This document shows, one piece after another, positions 56,880 through 64,000 of a stretch of DNA of 64,000 bases (positions are counted from its first letter, which is position 1; every line of letters starts with the position of its first letter). The DNA comes from Shewanella intestini (GTDB lineage Bacteria > Pseudomonadota > Gammaproteobacteria > Enterobacterales > Shewanellaceae), in the NCBI RefSeq assembly GCF_018221465.1, contig NZ_JAAIKR010000009.1, forward strand, positions 1 through 64,000. Reading direction: 5' to 3'. Below the pieces are notes generated by a model. That model saw only the letters and a list, made by a program, of their open reading frames with translations. It searched no databases and was not told where the DNA came from. A program made the translations under genes and the position numbers.

Positions 56880-57341
56880 ATGGAAAATTCATTTCAGCGC
56901 GATCAGCTCGACAATCAAATCTTAACCGCATTAATGGAAGATGCCCGCACCCCTTTTGCTGAATTAGCAAAACGCTTTAATGTCAGCGCAGGTACCATCC
57001 ACGTCCGTGTAGAAAAAATGAAACAAGCTGGCATTATTACTGGCGCACAAATTACCGTAAACCCAAAAGCGTTGGGCTATGATGTGTGCTGCTTTATTGG
57101 GATTAATCTAAAAAGTGCCGGAGACTACCCTTCAGCGCTAGCCAAACTCAATGCACTCGAAGAAGTCGTTGAAGCATATTACACCACCGGTAATTACTCA
57201 GTTTTTGTAAAGGTAATGTGCCAATCAATCGATGGTTTACAGCATGTGCTCATCAACAGAATTCAATCTATTGATGAAATTCAATCCACCGAAACCTTAA
57301 TTAGTTTGCAAAACCCGATAGTCAGGGCGGTTAAACCTTAG
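56880..57341 (+). CDS. asnC: AsnC, Lrp-family transcriptional regulator of asparagine synthetase
   Basis: The 153-residue protein is very similar to E. coli AsnC. It has an N-terminal helix-turn-helix (FAELAKRFNVSAGTIHVRVE, about 23-42), then KMKQAGIITGA, and a C-terminal RAM ligand domain (about 65-140) with EAYYTTGNYSVFVKVM. E. coli AsnC binds asparagine and activates asnA. No asnA is in this window, so its target lies elsewhere. Gene length equals E. coli AsnC (152). Confidence 0.93.
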   Translation: MENSFQRDQLDNQILTALMEDARTPFAELAKRFNVSAGTIHVRVEKMKQAGIITGAQITVNPKALGYDVCCFIGINLKSAGDYPSALAKLNALEEVVEAYYTTGNYSVFVKVMCQSIDGLQHVLINRIQSIDEIQSTETLISLQNPIVRAVKP

Positions 57342-57567
57342 CCGTTTTAGCGATAAGTTAATGACAAAAACTGCCTGTTCAGTCCCCATGTTGGTAATAA
57401 GTATTTAAATAATCAACATGACTATTGTTATGATTTTGTGTTAAGAATGTTATTGAAGCGACGAAGATCGCAACAAAAACATTGAAAATGCAATCAACAA
57501 AATCTCGCTTGCATTGGCTTTTGGGTAATCACCAATGTCAAGCAGATACTGAAACAAGGAAGCAGTT

Positions 57568-60500
57568 GTGAAAACTAAACTCTCTATCGCGATTACAGCC
57601 GCGCTTATTTCTAGCGCCGCTTACGCCAATGCAGACAAATACAATACAACCAACCAAGTCAATCAACAGTACTCAGGCTTACAAGTTAGCTTAAATGAAA
57701 AACAAGCTAAAATTCCTTCGGCCTGGATGATCAAACTAAGCAGTAAATCACTTTCTGAACAAAGCCGTATTGCTGGCACGAACTTCAACGTTGCCAAAAG
57801 CCAAATTATGCAATCACAAGACCGTGTCATGAATGCCATTAATGCATCTGACGCCCAAATCAATGTTGTTGGTAAAACGAGCAACTTAGTCAGTTCGCTA
57901 TTAGTTAAAGCTGATAAAGAACAACTTAAAGCTTTATTATCGTTACCCGATGTAGTCGATATTTTGCCGATTTATGATTATGAACTCGATGTTGCCGATA
58001 GCGCCGACTACATTCATGCCACCGACGTTATCACCGCAGGTACTGCTAGCGGTATGGGACAACGCGTGGCCGTCCTGGACACCGGCGTAGATTACACTCA
58101 TAAAGCCATTGGTGGTTCTGGTGATATTGCCGATTATGAAGCCGCTGTTGCCGCGCAGACTGAAATGGTTAATTGGCCACAAGGTAAGGTTATTGGTGGA
58201 TACGATTTTTATAATGACGATCCCAACCCAATTGATGTCGACGAAAACCATGGTACCCACGTCAGTCACTCAGTATTAGGTATTGCGCCTGATGCCGAAC
58301 TTTATGTTTACTCAGTTTGTGCTCAGTTTTGTCCGGGTCTAGCGCAATTATATGCACTAGAAGCGGCAATGGATCCAAACGGTGACGGCGATATTTCTGA
58401 TCGTGTTGATACAGTCAACATGTCACTTGGCGGCGATTTTGGTGACATTAACGGCGGTGCAGTACAAACACTGATTGATGAAATGTCTGAAATTGGCGTT
58501 AACTTTGTTATTTCAGCAGGGAATGACGGCGCAACACCTTTTGTTGTTGGTGGCCCAAGTACCAGTAATCATGCGTTATCTGTTGGTGCAATGACTCACC
58601 CAACTACCTTAACAGGTAAAGTCGATGTCATGGTGGCAGGCAATGATATTAGCGCAGTTGCGGCAAGCTTTAATACTTCGCAAGTATTTGACTTTAATGA
58701 CACAACCGCGCCGTTAGTCTTGCCAACAGACAACCTTGATGGCTGCCTCCCATTTGCAGCTGATGTCGACTTTAGCGGTAAAACCGTGCTAATTGACCGT
58801 GGTGGTTGTGGCTTCGTTGATAAAGTGTTCCATGCTCAACAAAATGGGGCGGCTTTTGTGATTGTGGCCAATAACGTCGAAAATGACGGCGCATTCACCA
58901 TGGGCGGAAGCAACCCTGATATCACTATCCCGTCGGTGATGGTGTCAAAAGAAGATGGCGACATCATTAAAGCGCAAATCGCTGCGGGCGCAGTGGCCTT
59001 TAGTATTACTTCTACTGAAGTATTAACAGCTGGCGGTATTGCAACCTTTACGTCACGCGGCCCTTCTATTGCCGGTACATTAAAACCTGAAATCACCGCA
59101 CCGGGTACGTCAATTATGACGGCTCATCCAGGTTTAGGTGATGGCTTATCACCAATTAGTGGCACGTCGTTCTCAAGCCCAATTACTGCTGGCGCGATTA
59201 GTATTGTTAAAGAAGCATTACCCAATCGCTCAGCGCTTGAAATCAAAGCGACAATGATGAACTCGGCTAATCTTGCCGTAACCAACGAGCCACTGACCAT
59301 CAATCCTGACTCAGAACTTGCTCCGATTAGTTACATTGGTGCCGGTTTAGTTGATGTGCAAAAAGCAGTTAATTTGCCAGTCATTGCCTATAACGACGAA
59401 ACCATGCAAGCCGCCTTGGCCTTTGGTTTAGTGTCGTTATCAGAAACCACTTCAATGACCAAAACCGTCAGTGTAAAAAACTTCGCTAGCGAAGAGAAAA
59501 CTTATACGTTAATGGCGCAGCAACGTTACACCAACGATATCGACTCTGGCGCGGTCAGCTTTGACTTACCAGAAAGCATCACCATTCCAGCAGGGCAAAC
59601 GGTAACCTTTGATGTTACGGTCACTATCGACCCGAGTATGTTACCTGAATGGTCACTGACTTCATCATATGAGTTAGACGGCAGCGCAGCAGATGCGTCA
59701 CAGGCGTTAACCCTCGCTGAATTTGATGGTGCCATTAACTTTATGGACGGCGAAGAACACGCCTTACATGTGGTTTACCATATTTTACCTAAAGCAGCCG
59801 CGGCGGCATCAGTGAGTACCGAAGTCACAGAGGAAGGGATTGTAAGAACCTTTACCAACGTTGGCGCAACCGAGATTACCGATCCATTTAGTGCACCAGT
59901 AACAGCCATTAGCGCACAAGACATGAGTGTACGTCATGACTTATTAGCCGCTTCAACTGAAATATATGGCAGCGGCAGTTGTACTGAAGGCGCGGTCATT
60001 TATAACACCTTTAAAATGCGCGATCCCGTTGCCCATGCCTTTGTTGCCAGTTACAACGTTGACTATGACATCGACAACGACGGTGTTTGGGATTACAGCG
60101 TCAGTACCGTTAACTTAAATTGGTTCAATAGCGGTTACCCACGCGCGCTTTATGGCCTTGCAGGTGCCTATGGCACAAGTTCAGGTTCTTTACGTCCGGC
60201 TTATCATGTAACGGGTAATGACTTTTTAACTTCAGTTGCCTGTTTTGAAGATGTCGGTCTCACATTGGCCGATGCAGGTAGCAGTATAAAAGTACGTTAT
60301 CGTGTTGAAGAAGATGATTGGGCGCCAGTATCAACAGGCACGGGTGATGAAGAAGTTGTGGATGTATTACTTGCCACGCCAGACACCAGCGCACAGTTAG
60401 TTGATGATGAAGGCGCAGCAGTAACTAGCCTACTGCCTGGCGAAAGCGCCAAGTTGGTCACTCAACTAGGTGATAACTCAATGGGTTATATGGTGCTATC

Positions 60501-61215
60501 TGATGCAGGTTCAATGTCAGTCGTTGCAGATACCAGTGACGCAGGCAATAGCGCACCAATGGTTGAAGACTTAATGGTTTATATCGACAAAGGCACCGCA
60601 GCTGGAACTGAATTAGGGCAAGTGATGGCCACTGACCCTGATATGTTTACTAGCCCAGTGTCTGAGTTTATTGTCACCAGCGTTAACTCAACCATGTTAG
60701 TCATTGATGCAAAAGGTAAGGTCACATTAAGTGATACTGCAGTGATTGATCAAGCCTCTGAAACCATGACGGCAACCGTTGTGGTGCTTGACACTATGGG
60801 TAATCGCTCTGACGAAGCCACGGTTTCAGTCATGATTAATAACACCATGCCTTCAATTTTGGCTGACGTTGCAACCATTGCAAACACCAATGATACCATC
60901 AGTTTATCAGTCTCTGGCAGTGATGAAGACGGTGATAGTTTAACCTATGACTGGGTTCAAACTGGCGGTACAGAAGTGGCGTTTACCAATGGCGGTGACA
61001 CCATTGAATTTACTGCACCAAATGTTGCTGATGAAATTAGCTTTACCGTCGTTGCCTCTGACGGCCGCCTTGAAAGTGAGCCAGTATCGGCATTAGTTTC
61101 AGTATCAGCGCCAGATGAAAGTGATAGCGAATCAAGTGACAGTGGTAGTTCACTTGGCTGGTTAGCAACCTTACTGCTACCAGTAGCGATATTACGTCGG
61201 CGTAACCGCAAGTAA
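57568..61215 (+). CDS. Secreted subtilisin-like (S8) serine peptidase with PA insert and GlyGly-CTERM-like tail
   Basis: The 1215-residue preproprotein starts at GTG (AAGGA upstream), with a signal peptide (1-20, ending AYA) and an inhibitor-like propeptide (about 35-140). The S8 domain has Asp171 (VAVLDTGVD), His228 (NHGTHVSHS) and Ser534 (SGTSFSSP). A PA insert lies at about 380-485 (GRGGC-like DRGGCGF). Ig-like/cadherin-like modules follow (about 620-1160). The end SSLGWLATLLLPVAILRRRNRK-type tail, with a glycine/serine stretch, a membrane helix and arginines, resembles GlyGly-CTERM, which rhombosortase cleaves for surface display or type II secretion. Its job is extracellular protein digestion. 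Confidence 0.9.
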   Translation: MKTKLSIAITAALISSAAYANADKYNTTNQVNQQYSGLQVSLNEKQAKIPSAWMIKLSSKSLSEQSRIAGTNFNVAKSQIMQSQDRVMNAINASDAQINVVGKTSNLVSSLLVKADKEQLKALLSLPDVVDILPIYDYELDVADSADYIHATDVITAGTASGMGQRVAVLDTGVDYTHKAIGGSGDIADYEAAVAAQTEMVNWPQGKVIGGYDFYNDDPNPIDVDENHGTHVSHSVLGIAPDAELYVYSVCAQFCPGLAQLYALEAAMDPNGDGDISDRVDTVNMSLGGDFGDINGGAVQTLIDEMSEIGVNFVISAGNDGATPFVVGGPSTSNHALSVGAMTHPTTLTGKVDVMVAGNDISAVAASFNTSQVFDFNDTTAPLVLPTDNLDGCLPFAADVDFSGKTVLIDRGGCGFVDKVFHAQQNGAAFVIVANNVENDGAFTMGGSNPDITIPSVMVSKEDGDIIKAQIAAGAVAFSITSTEVLTAGGIATFTSRGPSIAGTLKPEITAPGTSIMTAHPGLGDGLSPISGTSFSSPITAGAISIVKEALPNRSALEIKATMMNSANLAVTNEPLTINPDSELAPISYIGAGLVDVQKAVNLPVIAYNDETMQAALAFGLVSLSETTSMTKTVSVKNFASEEKTYTLMAQQRYTNDIDSGAVSFDLPESITIPAGQTVTFDVTVTIDPSMLPEWSLTSSYELDGSAADASQALTLAEFDGAINFMDGEEHALHVVYHILPKAAAAASVSTEVTEEGIVRTFTNVGATEITDPFSAPVTAISAQDMSVRHDLLAASTEIYGSGSCTEGAVIYNTFKMRDPVAHAFVASYNVDYDIDNDGVWDYSVSTVNLNWFNSGYPRALYGLAGAYGTSSGSLRPAYHVTGNDFLTSVACFEDVGLTLADAGSSIKVRYRVEEDDWAPVSTGTGDEEVVDVLLATPDTSAQLVDDEGAAVTSLLPGESAKLVTQLGDNSMGYMVLSDAGSMSVVADTSDAGNSAPMVEDLMVYIDKGTAAGTELGQVMATDPDMFTSPVSEFIVTSVNSTMLVIDAKGKVTLSDTAVIDQASETMTATVVVLDTMGNRSDEATVSVMINNTMPSILADVATIANTNDTISLSVSGSDEDGDSLTYDWVQTGGTEVAFTNGGDTIEFTAPNVADEISFTVVASDGRLESEPVSALVSVSAPDESDSESSDSGSSLGWLATLLLPVAILRRRNRK

Positions 61216-61304
61216 TTAATCGTGGTGATAGGTTCATGCGCTTATAAATAAAGCATTTAAAAATGAGCGTATGTAACCACCTTCAATATAAAGGGTAACC
61301 ATAA

Positions 61305-61336
61305 CAAAGCCAGCAACACATGTTGCTGGTTTTTTA
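61305..61336 (+). terminator. Rho-independent terminator of the S8 peptidase gene
   Basis: AGCCAGCAACA/TGTTGCTGGTT form a 10-bp stem followed by TTTTT, about 90-120 bp after the stop codon. Confidence 0.9.
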
Positions 61337-61476
61337 TTTGCCTCTCGCCAACGACACTCTCTTTTGGTTATCCACGGCAAAGCCAGAGCAAATAACAACG
61401 GCCAATTGACCGAGGCTTTCCATGACAGTGTAAATTCATTAAAATTAATATATCAATCATTAGCGAAGCCGACCCC

Positions 61477-62055
61477 ATGCAATTAAGTCAATTAACCCAA
61501 GACGTATACAACCATCTTTATCGCGACATTCACCAGTTTCGCAGCACTTTTGACCTGCCTGTTGGCGCGCCAACATCGCTTGATTTACAAGCAGATACCC
61601 TACACACCTCATTAATCATTGAAGAGATGACCGAACTGGCAGAAGCTGACTCTCGAGTTGAGCAAGCAGATGCCATTGTCGACTCTGTTTATGTCTTAAT
61701 GGGGCGTTTAGTTCATCTAGGGCAACAACATGTCGGCGACAATATTGCCATTAGTTATTTAATCGACTTATTGCTCAACGTGGCTAAAAACCGCCAAATT
61801 GACTTTATAAGCTGCTGGGATGAAGTGCATTCAAGCAATATGAGTAAGGTGTGTCGTAATCAACAAGAATTAGATGAAACCATTGCCGCTTATGCTAAAC
61901 AAGGCGTAGAGATTGTTGGCAGCGTTAAAGGTGATTTTCTGATAGCTAAATGCGCACAAGACGTGGAAATGGCAGGTAAAACGGTGCGTAAAGGCAAAGT
62001 GTTAAAGTCGGTTTATTACCGTCCGGCTGATCTTAGTAAGCTCGTTCAAGCCTAA
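61477..62055 (+). CDS. MazG-like nucleotide pyrophosphohydrolase
   Basis: The 192-residue helical protein contains the MazG/HisE-type motif EEMTEL (about 50-55) and, further on, DAIVDSVYVLMG (about 67-78). These two give the EExxE...D cluster that binds Mg in nucleoside triphosphate pyrophosphohydrolases. It would hydrolyse a (deoxy)nucleoside triphosphate to the monophosphate, cleaning the nucleotide pool or similar. The C-terminal part (about 120-192) carries an extra conserved segment with KGKVLKSVYYRPADL. The exact substrate is unknown. Confidence 0.75.
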   Translation: MQLSQLTQDVYNHLYRDIHQFRSTFDLPVGAPTSLDLQADTLHTSLIIEEMTELAEADSRVEQADAIVDSVYVLMGRLVHLGQQHVGDNIAISYLIDLLLNVAKNRQIDFISCWDEVHSSNMSKVCRNQQELDETIAAYAKQGVEIVGSVKGDFLIAKCAQDVEMAGKTVRKGKVLKSVYYRPADLSKLVQA

Positions 62056-62088
62056 AACGGCGATGTCATCGCTAACGATTAGTCATTA

Positions 62089-62121
62089 AAAAGCCAGTCA
62101 TCATCAACGTTATGACTGGCT
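62089..62121 (-). terminator. Rho-independent terminator of ubiA
   Basis: GCCAGTCAT/ATGACTGGC form a 9-bp stem with a 10-nt loop; a T-run follows on the minus strand, about 20-50 bp after the ubiA stop. Confidence 0.85.
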
Positions 62122-62139
62122 CAATAAACTCGTTAATGT

Positions 62140-63012
62140 TTAAATTTTGAATGACACCATGTAATCAATACCTAATGATACAAACAACGCAAAACCTGCC
62201 CAGTTATTATTTAAAAAGGCTTTAAAACACGGTGCACGTTCTCGGTCGTAAATTAAATACTGCTGATAACTACTAAAGGCAACAAACGTGATAACCCCAA
62301 GTGCATAAACTAGCCCACGGTCGGCTGCATGGCCCGCCATAATAAAGCACCCTAATGCCGCAAATTGAAAAAACGCAATCCATTGTCGGTCAAAATGGCC
62401 AAAGAGTATCGCGGTAGACTTAATGCCGACTTTAAGGTCATCATCTCTATCAACCATGGCATACATGGTGTCGTAGGCAACGGTCCAGCACCAGTTAGCA
62501 GCAAACAACCACCACGCTTCAATAGGTACATGCCCAAGTTGTGCAGCATAAGCCATCGGAATAGACCAGCTCCACACCACGCCCAAAAACATTTGCGGCA
62601 TATTGGTAACACGTTTCATGTACGGATACATCACGGTTAAAATAATGCCCACAAACGACATTTTCACCACTAGCGGGTTAAGCATCACCACCAAAGAAAA
62701 TGCCAACAAACCAAGTACCACAAACAACAACAGCGCTTCTTTGGTACTCACGTCACCCGACACTAAAGGCCGAGATTGAGTTCGCTCAACATGCGCATCT
62801 AAATGGCGGTCAGCGTAGTCATTAATAATGCAGCCATTGGCGCGCATAATGACCACACCCACGACAAAAATGGCCAGCACTTTAAGGTCTGGCATACCGT
62901 CGCCAGCCAAGAATAACGCCATCATGCATGGCCACATTAATAATAATGTCCCTATGGGACGGTCAATACGCATCAACCGTGCGTAAGCGTGCAATTTGTG
63001 TCGTAATAACAT
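62140..63012 (-). CDS. ubiA: 4-hydroxybenzoate octaprenyltransferase
   Basis: UbiA attaches the polyprenyl tail to 4-hydroxybenzoate in ubiquinone synthesis at the inner membrane. The 290-residue form starts at ATG 63012, with GGAG 9 bp upstream; an ATG at 63027 lacks such a site. Prenyltransferase Asp motifs are present: NDYADRHLD (about 70-78) and [14 protein letters not shown] (second motif, near 190), with about eight membrane helices. The length equals E. coli UbiA. No ubiC is adjacent; the uvrD gene is on the same strand upstream. Confidence 0.94.
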   Translation of the reverse strand: MLLRHKLHAYARLMRIDRPIGTLLLMWPCMMALFLAGDGMPDLKVLAIFVVGVVIMRANGCIINDYADRHLDAHVERTQSRPLVSGDVSTKEALLLFVVLGLLAFSLVVMLNPLVVKMSFVGIILTVMYPYMKRVTNMPQMFLGVVWSWSIPMAYAAQLGHVPIEAWWLFAANWCWTVAYDTMYAMVDRDDDLKVGIKSTAILFGHFDRQWIAFFQFAALGCFIMAGHAADRGLVYALGVITFVAFSSYQQYLIYDRERAPCFKAFLNNNWAGFALFVSLGIDYMVSFKI

Positions 63013-63155
63013 CTGTGCTTTCTCCATCGAACACTTATTCTTCTTATATGTGTTATCTCTTAAGCCATCATTAACGCTTGCTTAAACAGATTAACGCGCG
63101 GCCCCTTTTGGCGTTAATCCATAACCACCTGCGAGGAAAAACGCCACGTTTAAAA

Positions 63156-64000
63156 CTAGCATGCCTCTAATTTAGCTAATGAGACCAAAAGCCATTTACT
63201 ACCAAAGTCATTAAAATTAACTTGTACGCGTGCTTTCTCTCCCACGCCTTCAAAACTGGTCACCACCCCTTCATTAAACTTAAAGTGTTTCACTTTTTGT
63301 CCCACAGAAAATCCAGTACTGTTTTTAGGCGTACTGAAACTCAAACTGCTGCTTTTTGACGGGTAACGCTGACTAATTGATGGCGAGACTTTCGCTCTTA
63401 AGCGAATTTGCTCAACGTATTTTTCAGGGATCTCTTTAATAAATCGTGATGGCGCAGCATAATCTTCACGGCCATAAATACGCCGAGACTCAGCGTAACT
63501 GATGTACAGTTTTTGCATCGCACGAGTCATACCGACGTAACATAAGCGTCGCTCTTCATCGAGGCGGTCGCCTTCATCTAACGCCATTTTACTTGGGAAT
63601 ATGCCTTCCTCTACACCCGACATAAATACCATTGGGAACTCAAGCCCTTTGGCTGAATGCAAGGTCATTAATTGCACCGCATCGGTAAAGGCATCAGCTT
63701 GGCCTTCACCCGCTTCTAAAGCTGCATGAGACAAAAAGGCATTTAACTCGCCCATGTCTTCTAGTTCTTCTGGCATTTCGAAACTGCGCGCTGCGGTAAC
63801 TAATTCATTTAAGTTTTCAATCCGCGCTTGGGCTTTTTCGCCTTTTTCTGCGGCGTACATAGTGCGCAAGCCTGAGCGGTCAATCACCGAATCGGTCATG
63901 CGATATAACACCATGTCTTCGGTGTCGGTGCGCAGCGAAGTAATTAAATCCATAAAGCCACGCACGGCATTTGCTGCGCGCCCTGCGAGCACTTTTTCAT
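63156..64000 (-). CDS. uvrD: DNA helicase II UvrD, C-terminal part (runs off the window)
   Basis: The minus-strand frame is open to the right edge. It contains helicase motif V region MTLHSAKGLEFPMVFMSG and motif VI DEERRLCYVGMTRA of superfamily 1 UvrD/Rep helicases. The C-terminal extension ends VNFNDFGSKWLLVSLAKLEAC, as in UvrD. It unwinds DNA in nucleotide excision and mismatch repair. The first about 440 residues lie outside the window. The internal GTG at 63992 is not the real start. Confidence 0.93.
   Translation of the reverse strand, partial: EKVLAGRAANAVRGFMDLITSLRTDTEDMVLYRMTDSVIDRSGLRTMYAAEKGEKAQARIENLNELVTAARSFEMPEELEDMGELNAFLSHAALEAGEGQADAFTDAVQLMTLHSAKGLEFPMVFMSGVEEGIFPSKMALDEGDRLDEERRLCYVGMTRAMQKLYISYAESRRIYGREDYAAPSRFIKEIPEKYVEQIRLRAKVSPSISQRYPSKSSSLSFSTPKNSTGFSVGQKVKHFKFNEGVVTSFEGVGEKARVQVNFNDFGSKWLLVSLAKLEAC

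Overview
The window is chromosomal DNA of a gammaproteobacterium, most likely a Shewanella species. Recalled family relationships point there: a second EF-G next to a multidomain acetyl-CoA carboxylase-like protein, a lysC / DUF3293 / arcA neighbourhood, a hugA-hutX-hutZ / tonB-exbBD-hmuTUV haem locus, a DUF4144 protein, and a MITE-like repeat with TACCAAT/ATTGGTA ends. No database search was possible, so species is not assigned.

Layout. 1-400: debris of mobile elements (start of a group II intron-type reverse transcriptase running off the left edge, and a truncated IS3-family OrfA). 0.5-8.6 kb: fusA2, a 1516-residue fused carboxylase and a divergent LysR regulator. 8.7-19.8 kb: plus-strand genes for a secreted C15-peptidase-like protein, SprT, endonuclease I, RsmE, glutathione synthetase, alkaline phosphatase, RsmC, a FapA-like protein, a DUF4144 protein and an M50 site-2 protease. 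19.8-22.7 kb: a lysine-riboswitch-controlled lysC with an M14 aspartoacylase-like gene behind it. 23.3-30.8 kb: DUF3293 protein, arcA, dipeptidyl peptidase IV, fbp and a dicarboxylate/amino acid symporter.

31.1-38.1 kb holds the main accessory system: a four-gene Mks/Wadjet-type condensin locus (SMC ATPase, MksE-like, MksF-like and a TOPRIM nuclease-type protein). The first three genes overlap at their start/stop codons in the order SMC-KITE-kleisin. The TOPRIM gene follows 217 bp later behind a 13-bp stem hairpin. By family knowledge such systems recognise and cleave plasmid DNA. The gene order here is the reverse of the textbook JetABC order.

38.4-46.6 kb: a small outer-membrane barrel, ahpF and ahpC, a spermidine-synthase-like protein, a dienelactone hydrolase, D-lactate dehydrogenase, two small membrane proteins and rluA. 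46.6-47.4 kb is a decayed stretch with the 3' end of a chemoreceptor gene. 47.4-56.1 kb: haem uptake, with hutZ, hutX and hugA on the minus strand, diverging at a Fur-box-like site from tonB-exbB-exbD-hmuT-hmuU-hmuV. 56.1-56.9 kb: a MITE-like repeat and a broken ABC exporter gene. 56.9-64 kb: asnC, a large secreted subtilase with a GlyGly-CTERM-like tail, a MazG-like pyrophosphohydrolase, ubiA and the 3' part of uvrD.

No rRNA, tRNA or CRISPR array was seen. The most noteworthy items are the Mks/Wadjet operon and its hairpins, the secreted C15-like protein with Ser at the catalytic Cys position, the rearranged fused carboxylase, and the lysine riboswitch with a visible alternative pairing that also leads into an M14 gene.
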